From Parvularcula sp. LCG005 (lineage in GTDB: Bacteria; Pseudomonadota; Alphaproteobacteria; Caulobacterales; Parvularculaceae): DNA of 64,000 nt. Location: contig NZ_CP136758.1 of the NCBI RefSeq assembly GCF_032930845.1, positions 2,867,001 through 2,931,000 on the forward strand, written 5' to 3'. The notes beneath the pieces are model-generated. The model did not search any database, had not been told where the DNA came from, and worked only from the letters and a program-made list of their open reading frames with translations. Shown here piece by piece: positions 20,348-28,824 of this stretch; the first letter of the stretch is position 1; every line of letters begins with the position of its first letter. The position numbers and the translations under genes were made by a program.

Positions 20348-21247
20348 ATGAAACGCATTCTGGTCTGTGGCGTATCGCTGGTCATGCTGGCCGCCTGTGA
20401 TGGCGGTGGCGGTGGTGAAAGCTATGAGGTTGCCTACGCCCCCGCCCCGATGGCCGAGGCAGACAGCATCGTCGTGACCGGCAGCCGCGCGAAAGCGGCT
20501 CCCCAAGCTGACATGATGGAGGCGGGCACGGATGCCCCCAGCGATGACCGCCAGCTCGCCTATGAATATAATGCCGAGCTGCGCCTGCCCGCTGGCAATG
20601 TCGGCGCGGTGGCTGCCGCCCATGAGGCGAAGTGCAAGGCCGCCGGTCCCGCCATCTGCCAGGTCATGTCGAGTTCCCTGAATGAACAGGGTGAGGACTA
20701 TGTCTATGCGCGCCTTCAGTTCCGGGCGGCGAAATCCTACATGGATCCGTTCCGAAGTGGTCTGTCTGCCGAAGCGGAGAAAGCCCAAGGGCAGCTGACC
20801 TCCCTCTCCTCCACCGCCGAGGACCTGACCCGCTCCATCACCGATACGTCGGCCCGGCTGGAGGCCCAGCGCGACCTGCGCGAACGACTGCTGGTGTTGC
20901 TTGAGAAGGACACGGATCAGATTGGAGACCTGTTACAGATTGAGCGGGAGCTGGCCCGGGTGCAGGGCGAGATTGAATCCGCCGAAAGCTATCTGAACTT
21001 CCTCAAGGGCCGGGTGTCCATGGACATGATGTCCGTGAACTATTCCGCGATCCCTAAAGCCGTGACACCGCAAACGCTGGATCCGCTCAAGCGGGCCGTG
21101 ACAGGGTTCGTCGGGACGGTCGCGCGCAGCCTGGCCGCCGTCATCTCGTTCATCGCCGCCGCCCTGCCCTGGATCCTGATCGGCGTGCCGGTCCTTTGGG
21201 TGGCCATTTCATTCGTCCGTCGGATGTTCCGGCGTCGGAAGGTCTGA
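20348..21247 (+). CDS. DUF4349 lipoprotein
   Basis: A 299-residue envelope protein. The lipobox LAACD gives a lipidated Cys18; Asp at the next position would favour inner-membrane retention under E. coli rules. A low-complexity linker contains DSIVVTGSRAK, a motif typical of TonB-dependent receptor N-termini. The DUF4349 body has a long coiled coil (about 145-215, LSSTAEDLTRSITD and IERELARVQGEIE). A C-terminal transmembrane helix (about 265-290) and an RRMFRRRKV tail follow. It lies 62 bp after the oxidase operon. Its function is unknown. It may be anchored in the inner membrane at both ends. Confidence 0.82.
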   Translation: MKRILVCGVSLVMLAACDGGGGGESYEVAYAPAPMAEADSIVVTGSRAKAAPQADMMEAGTDAPSDDRQLAYEYNAELRLPAGNVGAVAAAHEAKCKAAGPAICQVMSSSLNEQGEDYVYARLQFRAAKSYMDPFRSGLSAEAEKAQGQLTSLSSTAEDLTRSITDTSARLEAQRDLRERLLVLLEKDTDQIGDLLQIERELARVQGEIESAESYLNFLKGRVSMDMMSVNYSAIPKAVTPQTLDPLKRAVTGFVGTVARSLAAVISFIAAALPWILIGVPVLWVAISFVRRMFRRRKV

Positions 21248-21251
21248 GCCT

Positions 21252-21611
21252 TCAGGGACGGCTTGTTGATCTCCGCACCCAGCCGATGCTCAGGACATAG
21301 CGGGTGCCCGCCTCAACCCTGGACACGGCGTGTTCTGATCGATCCGGGCGGAAGAACTTGATCCGTCTGGTCGCGTAGATCGGATCGGCACAGAAAAATT
21401 CGCCGCCGACATCCGCCTGCCTGATGACGATGTTCAACCGATAATGCCGTTTGCCGGTCACAGGATCGGTATGAGGCGGGATCTCACTGCCCGTGGGGAA
21501 CCGCAGGAGATAACAGTCCCATGGCAAAGGGATAGGGAGCGTCGCCAGCAGCATCTTGTCATAGCCGCTGGCCTGTCGTCCGCGCACCCATCGCCAGATC
21601 GGCGGGGCCAT
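21252..21611 (-). CDS. Small 2-oxoglutarate/Fe(II) oxygenase-like protein
   Basis: A 119-residue protein showing the double-stranded beta-helix dioxygenase pattern: iron ligands His47 and Asp49 in PPHTDP and His94 in RSEHAVS. An Arg in GTRYVLSIGW would bind 2-oxoglutarate. The sequence YRLNIVIRQADVGGEFF resembles prolyl or asparaginyl hydroxylase-like domains. It is short, but all core ligands are present. It starts 9 bp after the stop of the YbjN-like gene on the same strand, so the two are probably co-transcribed. It is convergent with the DUF4349 gene. The substrate is unknown. Confidence 0.7.
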   Translation of the reverse strand: MAPPIWRWVRGRQASGYDKMLLATLPIPLPWDCYLLRFPTGSEIPPHTDPVTGKRHYRLNIVIRQADVGGEFFCADPIYATRRIKFFRPDRSEHAVSRVEAGTRYVLSIGWVRRSTSRP

Positions 21612-21620
21612 GGCGGGCGA

Positions 21621-22142
21621 TCACATTCCCGTCTGGGCGCCGACCATTTCTTCCTTGAAGTCGCGGATGACGCCGGGCCAGCGACCAAGGCGAGAACCGA
21701 TATGGGTTTCCGTCACGCCGCCGGTCATGTCGATGATGAAGTCGATGCCGATCTGTGACTTGTCCTCGAGCACATAGGCCCGGCCGTTCACATTGCTCTC
21801 GTTGAAGCCATTGACGATGCGATAGTCATCATCGGTCACGCCGCGGCCCAGATCGAAGTTCGCGAACAGCAGAAGCTGGCCACAGCGCTTGGGGCGGCCC
21901 GAACAGTCGAGAGTCCGCACGACGAACACCATGCCATTGGCCTGACCCGTCGCGACGGGCGCGCCGGTTGTCTTGTCCGTCAGCATGGTCGGCGTGAGCC
22001 CCGCCTCGGTCAGCAGCATTTCAAGCTCATTCGCCGAAATGGAATCCTGCACCATCTCCTTGGGAGCCGCGCTGGCGGTCGCCCCTGAAAACGCGGCCAG
22101 AGCCATTGCGGCACTTGCCCAAATCACCAAACCCTTGCCCAT
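21621..22142 (-). CDS. Exported YbjN-domain protein
   Basis: A 173-residue protein with signal peptide MGKGLVIWASAAMALAAFSG and ATASA. The YbjN/type III chaperone-like fold is suggested by the ISANELEMLLTEAGL opening, the RIVNGFNESNVNGRAYVLED middle and the final VIRDFKEEM. YbjN-domain proteins are often called sensory or chaperone-like without a proven activity. GGGGAT precedes the start at 22142. It is likely the first gene of a two-gene unit with the small oxygenase, and is divergent from sdhC. Confidence 0.72.
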   Translation of the reverse strand: MGKGLVIWASAAMALAAFSGATASAAPKEMVQDSISANELEMLLTEAGLTPTMLTDKTTGAPVATGQANGMVFVVRTLDCSGRPKRCGQLLLFANFDLGRGVTDDDYRIVNGFNESNVNGRAYVLEDKSQIGIDFIIDMTGGVTETHIGSRLGRWPGVIRDFKEEMVGAQTGM

Positions 22143-22287
22143 GATGATATCCCCACTGTGCTTTGTGATTAACGTGCCGTAAAGGCGAGCCGATGTCTAT
22201 GGCAGGTGCGCGTCGCCCCACTTGCAACCCGCGCCGACTTGCCACACTGCGAAGTTACGGTGTCGACCGATATAGGATGTAGAAACA

Positions 22288-22722
22288 ATGGCTGAGCAAT
22301 CCGTGTCATCCCGACCGACATATTCCCCCGGCGCACCACCCGCCATGCCGCTGTCCCCGCACCTGCAAATCTGGCGCTGGGCAGTAACCATGGCGTCGTC
22401 TATTGCGCAACGGGCCACCGGTGTCGCGCTTTATGCGGGCTATGTTCTGCTCGTTGTCTGGGTCGCGGCGGCCGCGATCGGCGATGATGCCTATAATGGC
22501 GTGCGGGCCTTCCTCGCCTCACCTTTCGGCATTCTCATCCTGATCGGATTCACTTGGGCGCAGATGTATCACATGTGCAAAGGCATCCTGCATCTGATCT
22601 GGGATTCAGGTCACGCGATCGAAAAAGGCTCGGCCAAGATCGCCGCCTGGACCGTCTTTGGTCTCTCCGCCCTTCTGACCATCATCATCTGGGCAGTCGC
22701 CTTTTCAGTGACGGGAGCCTGA
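22288..22722 (+). CDS. sdhC: Succinate dehydrogenase cytochrome b556 subunit
   Basis: Membrane anchor of complex II that helps bind heme b and ubiquinone. Its 144 residues contain RPTYSPGAPPAMPLSPHLQIW and MASSIAQRATGVALY, the conserved SdhC opening (SPHLxIY and SIxHRxTG). Three transmembrane helices follow, with the heme-ligand His in MYHMCKGILHLIWDSG. AGGA lies upstream of the ATG at 22288. It is the first gene of sdhCDAB, with sdhD 3 bp downstream. Confidence 0.94.
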   Translation: MAEQSVSSRPTYSPGAPPAMPLSPHLQIWRWAVTMASSIAQRATGVALYAGYVLLVVWVAAAAIGDDAYNGVRAFLASPFGILILIGFTWAQMYHMCKGILHLIWDSGHAIEKGSAKIAAWTVFGLSALLTIIIWAVAFSVTGA

Positions 22723-22725
22723 TTC

Positions 22726-23079
22726 ATGTCGAGCAACGCCACACAGCATTTCGTCCTTCAACGGTTTACCGCGATGATCCAGATCCCGCTCGTGGTCTGG
22801 CTCGTTATTTCCCTACTCCGCCACGCTGGCGACAGCCGCGCCGACATGGTGGCCTGGCTTGGGCGTCCCGGTCTTCTCGGACTGCCCCTGACGGCCATAC
22901 TGCTCGGTCTGTTTCTGGTCAGTGTCGGCTACCACATGCATCTGGGCATGAACGACATTATCGACGACTACATTCACAAGAAGGGCACTCGCGGCCTGCT
23001 GCACACGGTGAACATTCTGTTCGCTCTGGGCATGGCAGGCGCCGGTCTCCTGTCCATTATTTCAATTCTGATTGTCTGA
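22726..23079 (+). CDS. sdhD: Succinate dehydrogenase membrane anchor subunit
   Basis: Second membrane anchor of complex II, 117 residues with three hydrophobic helices. HFVLQRFTAMIQIPLVVWL is the expected N-terminal quinone-site helix. SVGYHMHLGMNDIIDDYIH includes the heme-binding His region and the conserved Asp after it. It lies between sdhC (3 bp) and sdhA (12 bp) in a typical alphaproteobacterial order. Confidence 0.93.
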   Translation: MSSNATQHFVLQRFTAMIQIPLVVWLVISLLRHAGDSRADMVAWLGRPGLLGLPLTAILLGLFLVSVGYHMHLGMNDIIDDYIHKKGTRGLLHTVNILFALGMAGAGLLSIISILIV

Positions 23080-23091
23080 GGTACGTATCCG

Positions 23092-24891
23092 ATGAGCGCA
23101 ACACAGCCGTCTTCGTCCTATGAAATCATTGATCACGTCTATGACGTGGTCGTCGTCGGCGCCGGTGGCGCCGGTCTTCGCGCGACGCTCGGGGCTGCCC
23201 AGGCGGGCCTTAACACCGCCTGCGTCACCAAGGTTTTCCCGACCCGGTCCCACACAGTGGCGGCACAGGGCGGCATTTCCGCGTCGCTCGGCAATATGGG
23301 CGAGGATGACTGGCGCTGGCACATGTATGACACCGTGAAGGGGTCAGACTGGCTGGGCGATCAGGACTCGATCGAATATCTCGTGCGCAACGCGCCGGAT
23401 GCCGTGTACGAGCTCGAGCATTGGGGTGTCCCCTTCTCCCGCACCGAAGAAGGCAAGATCTACCAGCGCGCCTTTGGCGGGATGACCAAGAATTTTGGCG
23501 AAGGGCCCGTCCAGCGGACCTGCGCAGCGGCCGACCGGACCGGTCATGCTATGCTGCACACGCTGTATGGTCAGGCCGTGCGCCAGAAGGCCAAATTCTT
23601 CATCGAATATTTTGCGCTCGACCTGATCATGGAAGACGGCGAGTGCCGCGGCGTAATGACGTGGAATCTCGAAGACGGGACTATTCACCGCTTCCGCGCC
23701 AAGATGGTGATCCTCGCCACCGGCGGCTATGGCCGTGCCTATTTCTCCTGTACTTCCGCCCATACCTGCACAGGGGATGGCAATGCCATGGTCCTGCGCG
23801 CCGGCCTGCCGCTGCAGGACATGGAATTTGTCCAGTTCCACCCGACGGGCATCTATGGTGCCGGCTGCCTCATTACCGAAGGCGCTCGCGGTGAAGGCGG
23901 CTTCCTGACGAACTCGGATGGCGAGCGGTTCATGGAGCGCTATGCGCCCTCTGCCAAGGATCTTGCCAGCCGTGACGTGGTCAGCCGCGCCATGACGATG
24001 GAAATCCGCGATGGCCGCGGCGTCGGCGAAGGCAGCGACCACATCCACCTGAACCTGAACCACATCCCGGCCGAGACCCTGCATGAGCGCCTGCCCGGTA
24101 TCTCTGAGACAGCGCGCATTTTCTGCGGCGTCGACGTGACCAAGGAGCCGGTGCCGGTCCTACCGACCGTGCACTACAATATGGGCGGCATCCCGACCAA
24201 CTTCCACGGCGAAGTCGTCACCAAGGATGGCACCGATACGGACAAGGTCGTCCCCGGCCTTATGGCCATTGGAGAAGCCGCCTGCGTGTCGGTTCACGGT
24301 GCCAACCGTTTGGGGTCGAACAGCCTGATCGACCTGGTGGTGTTTGGCCGCGCTGCAGGCCTGCGCTGTGCCGAGATTCTGGATCCGAAAGAGCCAGTGC
24401 CGGAATTCAAGAACGGCGCTGGGCAGAACGCCCTCGATCGCCTCGACCGGTTCCGCTACGCCAAGGGCGATACGCCAACGTCAGACCTGCGCCTCAACAT
24501 GCAGAAGGTCATGCAGAACAATTGCGCCGTCTTCCGTACCGGTGAGGTTCTGGAAGAAGGCACCCAGAAGATCCGCCACGTCCAGGGCGGCATCCATGAT
24601 GTGAATGTCTCCGACCGCACCATGATCTGGAACACGGACCTCGTTGAAACACTCGAGTTCGACAACCTTATCTCCCAGGCCATGGTGACGATGGACTCAG
24701 CAGCCAACCGTCAGGAAAGCCGCGGCGCTCACGCGCGTGAGGACTTCACTGAACGCGACGACACCAACTGGATGAAACATACCATCGCCTGGTACGATAA
24801 TGGCGATACCCGCATCGACTACCGGCCGGTCCATACATGGACCCTGTCGAACGAGGTGTCGTATATCGAACCCAAGAAGCGGGTCTACTAG
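23092..24891 (+). CDS. sdhA: Succinate dehydrogenase flavoprotein subunit
   Basis: Catalytic subunit that oxidises succinate to fumarate, transferring electrons to FAD. The 599 residues are full length. The dinucleotide motif [11 protein letters not shown] sits at about 21-31, and His54 in [11 protein letters not shown] is the site of covalent FAD attachment. FVQFHPTG and [10 protein letters not shown] are conserved catalytic and FAD-binding segments, and the C-terminus [12 protein letters not shown] is standard. It is followed after 101 bp, which contain a hairpin, by sdhB. Confidence 0.97.
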   Translation: MSATQPSSSYEIIDHVYDVVVVGAGGAGLRATLGAAQAGLNTACVTKVFPTRSHTVAAQGGISASLGNMGEDDWRWHMYDTVKGSDWLGDQDSIEYLVRNAPDAVYELEHWGVPFSRTEEGKIYQRAFGGMTKNFGEGPVQRTCAAADRTGHAMLHTLYGQAVRQKAKFFIEYFALDLIMEDGECRGVMTWNLEDGTIHRFRAKMVILATGGYGRAYFSCTSAHTCTGDGNAMVLRAGLPLQDMEFVQFHPTGIYGAGCLITEGARGEGGFLTNSDGERFMERYAPSAKDLASRDVVSRAMTMEIRDGRGVGEGSDHIHLNLNHIPAETLHERLPGISETARIFCGVDVTKEPVPVLPTVHYNMGGIPTNFHGEVVTKDGTDTDKVVPGLMAIGEAACVSVHGANRLGSNSLIDLVVFGRAAGLRCAEILDPKEPVPEFKNGAGQNALDRLDRFRYAKGDTPTSDLRLNMQKVMQNNCAVFRTGEVLEEGTQKIRHVQGGIHDVNVSDRTMIWNTDLVETLEFDNLISQAMVTMDSAANRQESRGAHAREDFTERDDTNWMKHTIAWYDNGDTRIDYRPVHTWTLSNEVSYIEPKKRVY

Positions 24892-24911
24892 ACCCCGTCG
24901 CACTCCTACCT

Positions 24912-24947
24912 CGGGGGCGGCGCCGCGTTTCCTGCACGGCGCCCCCG
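24912..24947. other. GC-rich hairpin between sdhA and sdhB
   Basis: The arms at 24912-24925 and 24937-24947 (CGGGGGCG... with CGGCGCCCCCG) can pair over 11 bases with a 3-base bulge. No T-run follows. It may be an mRNA processing or stability element that sets the ratio of the subunits. Confidence 0.45.
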
Positions 24948-24992
24948 GCAAGACACAACTTTCGCGCCGACGCGCATGGGATTGGATAGAAA

Positions 24993-25793
24993 ATGGTCGA
25001 ACTGACGCTTCCCAAAAATTCGAAAATCTCCGGCGAAGGTCGCCATTATGCGCCGACCAAAACGGTCGAAGGCGCCAAGCTGCGCACGGTCAAGGTTTAC
25101 CGGTATGACCCCGAAGACGGCCAGAACCCGCGCGTCGACACCTATGACGTGAACGTTCAGGGCGTATCGATGGTTCTGGATCTTCTGATCAAGATCAAGT
25201 CAGAGCTCGATCCCACGCTTGCTTTCCGCCGGTCCTGCCGCGAAGGCGTGTGCGGCTCCTGCGCCTTCAACATCAATGGCAAGAACGGCCTCGCCTGCAT
25301 CACCGGGCTCGATGAGCTGGGATCGGGCGATATTTCGATCTATCCCTTGCCCCACCAGCCCGTGGTCAAGGATCTGGTCACCGATCTGAGCAAATTCTAC
25401 GAACAGCACGCAGAGGTTCGCCCGTTCCTGCAGCGCGATGAATTGCCAAAGACCGAAATCCAGCAGTCGCCCGAAGACCGCGAGAAGCTCGACGGCCTTT
25501 ACGAATGCATTCTGTGCGCCTGTTGCTCAACATCCTGCCCTTCCTACTGGTGGAACGGTTCGAAAGAGGGCGAAGAGGAATATCTCGGCCCGGCGGCGCT
25601 TCTCCAGGCGCACCGCTGGATCAAGGACAGTCGCGACGACAAGACCGACGAACGGCTGGCCGCGCTTGACGATACGTTCAAGCTCTACCGCTGCCACACC
25701 ATCATGAACTGCGTGAATGTCTGTCCGAAAGGGCTGAACCCGGCAGAAGCCATTGCCGAAATCAAGCGCATGCAGATCGAGCGCCGCAAATAG
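24993..25793 (+). CDS. sdhB: Succinate dehydrogenase iron-sulfur subunit
   Basis: Electron-transfer subunit of complex II, 266 residues. The [2Fe-2S] centre is in [14 protein letters not shown]. The [4Fe-4S] and [3Fe-4S] centres are in [17 protein letters not shown] and [17 protein letters not shown]. The product stays on the cytoplasmic side, bridging SdhA and the membrane anchors. It is the last sdh gene. The Nudix gene that follows starts 28 bp later on the same strand. Confidence 0.97.
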   Translation: MVELTLPKNSKISGEGRHYAPTKTVEGAKLRTVKVYRYDPEDGQNPRVDTYDVNVQGVSMVLDLLIKIKSELDPTLAFRRSCREGVCGSCAFNINGKNGLACITGLDELGSGDISIYPLPHQPVVKDLVTDLSKFYEQHAEVRPFLQRDELPKTEIQQSPEDREKLDGLYECILCACCSTSCPSYWWNGSKEGEEEYLGPAALLQAHRWIKDSRDDKTDERLAALDDTFKLYRCHTIMNCVNVCPKGLNPAEAIAEIKRMQIERRK

Positions 25794-25821
25794 GGGCGCG
25801 CCCCGAAAGGCCGGACCCTCT

Positions 25822-26403
25822 GTGACCATCAAGGACCGTTTCCGCCTGCTCAGTGAAGATATCCTCGCTGAGGTGCACTACACCTACAAGCAGGTGAGTT
25901 TTGAATGGCAGCGGCAGGACGGTAGCTGGCAGAAACAGGATCGTGAGGTCCTGGACCGTGGCCATGGCGCGGCCATCCTTCCCTATGATCCGGCGCGTAG
26001 CACCGTCCTTCTGATCCGCCAGTTTCGTTATCCCGCCTTTGAAGCGGGCTATGATGGCCTGTTGATCGAGGCAGCCGCGGGATTGCTGGATGATGCTGAT
26101 CCTGAAACCCGCATCCGCCTCGAAGCCGAAGAGGAGCTGGGCTATTCGCTTCACGACGTGCAGCGGGTCTTCACCAGCTTCATGAGCCCGGGCAGCGTCA
26201 CCGAGCAAATCCACTTCTTCATTTCACGGTATGACCCGAGCATGAAAACCTCAGCCGGTGGCGGTAAAGCCGATGAAGGGGAGGACATTGATGTGCTGGA
26301 GATGAGCATTGAGGATGCCATGGACATGGTCCGCAATGGTCAGATCTGTGACGCCAAGACGATCATGCTGCTGCAGCATGCCGCACTGACCATCTTTGCG
26401 TAG
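25822..26403 (+). CDS. Nudix hydrolase, NudK-like
   Basis: Hydrolyses nucleoside diphosphates linked to another group. The 193-residue protein has a Nudix box in the form GLLDDADPETRIRLEAEEELG, with the glycine-rich start and the EEE-LG end. This lacks the first Glu/Arg of the generic consensus in the usual spacing but closely resembles the GLLDNDEPE form of E. coli NudK (GDP-mannose pyrophosphatase). VLLIRQFRYP and SPGSVTEQIHFF support the same subgroup. The start is GTG 25822 (VTIKDRF), as the upstream frame lies inside sdhB. GDP-mannose as substrate is an inference. Confidence 0.82.
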   Translation: MTIKDRFRLLSEDILAEVHYTYKQVSFEWQRQDGSWQKQDREVLDRGHGAAILPYDPARSTVLLIRQFRYPAFEAGYDGLLIEAAAGLLDDADPETRIRLEAEEELGYSLHDVQRVFTSFMSPGSVTEQIHFFISRYDPSMKTSAGGGKADEGEDIDVLEMSIEDAMDMVRNGQICDAKTIMLLQHAALTIFA

Positions 26404-26509
26404 GCGCCCTGACGCCAATGGCCGTTGGCCCCTACTCCCGCCACCAGACGTCCTGTGGCACAGGCTCATCAGCAAGGGTTGAAAGATAGGTGCGCAGGTC
26501 GTCGAACTC

Positions 26510-27307
26510 CTACGCCGTAAGGTCTGGAAAACGGTCTGGCGCGACGAGGCTCATCAGCCCCAGATTGTCCCGCCCTCCCATTCCTACACCGGTCGTCAGA
26601 AGCTGCCTGAAGTCGTCTTCGGGGTAGCTTGCAACGATGGCCAGATCGGGTGTCGCCGGGTCGCCCGACTTCCCACGCAGATCAAGCCCGTGGCATTCAT
26701 TGCAGGTCGTCATCGCCAGATACTCACCCCGACGGATCGCCGCGTTTTCGTGCATCTGATGCTTGAGGGGTGGCACGTCAGTGGCCCACATGGCGAGGCT
26801 TTTCTCGCCTTCAACGGCAAGCAGCCATCGCGCCTTCCAGCCCAGAATAGGATCCGGCAGATCGCTCGCTTCGACCGGCACCGACCGGAGATAGGCGATC
26901 ATGGCGATAAGGTCGTCATCACTCAGGTGCACGAAATTATAGGACGGCATGGACCAGAAAGCCCGGTCGTCAGCGCCGATACCATGACGAATCGCCCGTT
27001 CAAGCGTCGCCACATCGTGATCCCTCGCATACGCAGCGAGATTGGGCGCCACAGCACGTTCGACCCATGACCATTGATCTGTGAACGTCCGGCCTTCAAG
27101 CTTCTGCCCGTGGCAGCCGAAACACCCTCGTATCCGCGCCACATGCCGCCCCTGTTCGATGGTTTTCAGGTCGGATGGAATATCGGCGGTAAACTCCGTC
27201 GGCTGTGGATATTGGGTGAGCTTCCGCTCACTGATCAAATAGACTGCAGATACAAAAGCGGCGATCGCGGCTATGACCGCGCCGACGATATGGACAGTGA
27301 GTTTCAT
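26510..27307 (-). CDS. Di-heme c-type cytochrome cut short by in-frame amber codon
   Basis: A 265-residue protein with an N-terminal membrane anchor (residues 1-25) and two heme-binding motifs, CFGCH at 62-66 and CNECH at 202-206, so two cytochrome c domains facing the periplasm. A TAG at 26510-26512 ends the frame after ...FPDLTA. Reading on, the next 25 codons give EFDDLRTYLSTLADEP and VPQDVWWRE before the true stop at 26432-26434. The lost part begins with the helix (LTA-x-EFDDLRTYLSTL) that closes a class I cytochrome fold. I therefore take the TAG to be a point nonsense mutation or an assembly error; the intact gene would span 26432-27307. Confidence 0.8.
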   Translation of the reverse strand: MKLTVHIVGAVIAAIAAFVSAVYLISERKLTQYPQPTEFTADIPSDLKTIEQGRHVARIRGCFGCHGQKLEGRTFTDQWSWVERAVAPNLAAYARDHDVATLERAIRHGIGADDRAFWSMPSYNFVHLSDDDLIAMIAYLRSVPVEASDLPDPILGWKARWLLAVEGEKSLAMWATDVPPLKHQMHENAAIRRGEYLAMTTCNECHGLDLRGKSGDPATPDLAIVASYPEDDFRQLLTTGVGMGGRDNLGLMSLVAPDRFPDLTA

Positions 27308-27367
27308 GGGGCTCTCTCCAAACCCGATGAATATCGTACCATTCCGGCGGCAGGACCGCCAAGACCG

Positions 27368-27892
27368 TTATGCAGTCAGCCATGGCGCAGGATCTCCTTC
27401 GACCCAGGCCATCAGTACGGTATCTCTGATCCCGATATGCGTATGCCACTGGGCGCGCAGATAGCCGTCCTGCTGGAAACCAAGCGACCTGAAGAGTGCC
27501 AGCGATGGCGTATTCTCCGGATCGATATCGGCAATGATCCGGCGGGGACGAAACGTCGGTACGAAGGTCTTCAGCGCCAACGCCATGCCCTGCCGAGCTA
27601 TGCCGCGCCCCGTTGCGTGAGGCACGACCATGATCCCCGCCTCCCAAACGCCGGGACAATTTATAAAGAACGTCACCCGGCCCAGGATCTCACCAGACGC
27701 CTTGTCAGCCATGGCCCAACTGATGCTTTCGGGCCCGTCGGCCCACTCTTCCAACTGTTTCTCAGTGTCCGTCACTGTTGCGAAGGCAGGACTGGGCAGG
27801 TAACGACAACTGGCCTCATCACCAAAAATGAGGTGCATGGCCTCAGCGTGCGCTGACGGATCCAATGGAACCAGTTCGATATAATACGACAT
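27368..27892 (-). CDS. GNAT family N-acetyltransferase
   Basis: Acetyl-CoA-dependent acetyltransferase of 174 residues, RimJ/RimL-like. It shows ILGRVTFFIN and the acetyl-CoA loop ATGRGIARQGM (the R/Q-x-x-G-x-G/A pattern). The NTPSLALFRSLGFQQDG segment is typical of this class. It is divergent from the ars operon and on the same strand as the cytochrome gene, 60 bp upstream of it. The substrate (protein N-terminus or small molecule) is unknown. Confidence 0.85.
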   Translation of the reverse strand: MSYYIELVPLDPSAHAEAMHLIFGDEASCRYLPSPAFATVTDTEKQLEEWADGPESISWAMADKASGEILGRVTFFINCPGVWEAGIMVVPHATGRGIARQGMALALKTFVPTFRPRRIIADIDPENTPSLALFRSLGFQQDGYLRAQWHTHIGIRDTVLMAWVEGDPAPWLTA

Positions 27893-27944
27893 ATACGATC
27901 ACTTACTGCTTTCACAAGTAACTTTAGAACTATCCTCTAATTGT

Positions 27945-27990
27945 TTGAAAAACTTGTGGATACGAACTACAGATTTAAGTTGATAAACTT
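27945..27990 (+). promoter_or_regulatory. Candidate promoter and ArsR operator
   Basis: TTGAAA (27945-27950), a 17-base gap and TACAGA (27968-27973) resemble a sigma-70 promoter. An inverted repeat AAGTT-GATA-AACTT (27977-27990) follows at once, about where transcription would start, which suits repression by the ArsR encoded 25 bp downstream. Only the repeat and its position are directly seen. Confidence 0.35.
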
Positions 27991-28014
27991 CGCCTCTACT
28001 ACCACAGTTCGGCC

Positions 28015-28341
28015 ATGGATGCTCACCTTGTTGCTAACCGTTTCGGCGCACTGGCTCAGACCACTCGCCTCAATATCCTGCGCCAGTTGGCGGCAGCAGG
28101 TCCTGATGGTCTGCCTGCAGGAGAGCTGGCCAACCTGACGAAGGTCCCGGCCTCGACCTTGTCATTCCACCTGAAAGAACTCACGCGGAACGGTTTGATT
28201 ACATCGGAGCGGCAAGGTCGTCTCATTGTCTATCGCGCTGACATTCCAAGCCTGCGCGGTCTGGCCCGTATGCTTGAAGATGACTTCAGCGAGGTGAATG
28301 TGGATTTGACGCAGACATCAGGTCGTCCCTCCCCTAGATAG
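28015..28341 (+). CDS. arsR: ArsR family repressor of arsenic operon
   Basis: Winged-helix repressor of 108 residues. The helix-turn-helix is seen in ANLTKVPASTLSFHLKELTRNGL, which I read as the DNA-recognition region, with the wing RQGRLIVYRAD. It starts with FGALAQTTRLNILRQLA, the family opening. The usual ELCVCDL arsenite-binding cysteine pair is absent, and indeed no cysteine occurs in the protein, so metalloid sensing would need another site or may not occur. It is followed 33 bp later by an arsenate reductase-like gene and an aquaporin. Confidence 0.88.
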   Translation: MDAHLVANRFGALAQTTRLNILRQLAAAGPDGLPAGELANLTKVPASTLSFHLKELTRNGLITSERQGRLIVYRADIPSLRGLARMLEDDFSEVNVDLTQTSGRPSPR

Positions 28342-28374
28342 CGCCCCAGTGTGAGCTGTGAGGGGTTGTGCGCG

Positions 28375-28821
28375 ATGACCAATGTTCTTTTTCTGTGTAC
28401 CGGCAATTCGGCCCGGTCGATAATGGCCGAAAGCTATCTGAACCATATTGGCGGCGACTGGGCCGGATACTCTGCGGGATCAAATCCGACGGGTACGCCC
28501 CATCCAATGGCCCTGCAGACACTGGCAGCTCACGGCGTCACACCCCAGGATGGCGACGGCGCCTCGCCCCGGTCGAAAAGCTGGAACGATTTCTCTCGTC
28601 CGCCCGCGCCGGTGATGGATGTGGTCATCACCGTCTGTGATAACGCCGCCGCCGAAGTCTGCCCGATCTGGCCGACGCGCCCTGAAACACCGCCGCCCCG
28701 GAAACTGCACTGGTCATTCCCGGACCCCGCAGCGGCCGAAGGCAGCGAGGAAGATCGGCTTGCAACCTTTTCGCAGGTCTTTGCGAACATCCGTTCAAAG
28801 ATAGACGAACTGACAGGTTGA
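28375..28821 (+). CDS. arsC: Arsenate reductase, low-MW phosphatase type
   Basis: Cytoplasmic enzyme of 148 residues with the phosphatase P-loop LCTGNSARS, Cys8 being the nucleophile and Arg14 the anion-binding residue (CX5R). A further cysteine pair (TVCDNAAAEVCP) resembles the resolving cysteines of thioredoxin-coupled ArsC. The FPDPAA segment has the general-acid Asp. GAGGGG precedes the ATG at 28375; the longer frame from 28351 has no ribosome site. It is placed between arsR and an aquaporin, which supports arsenate reduction over a protein tyrosine phosphatase role. Confidence 0.9.
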   Translation: MTNVLFLCTGNSARSIMAESYLNHIGGDWAGYSAGSNPTGTPHPMALQTLAAHGVTPQDGDGASPRSKSWNDFSRPPAPVMDVVITVCDNAAAEVCPIWPTRPETPPPRKLHWSFPDPAAAEGSEEDRLATFSQVFANIRSKIDELTG

Positions 28822-28824
28822 ACG

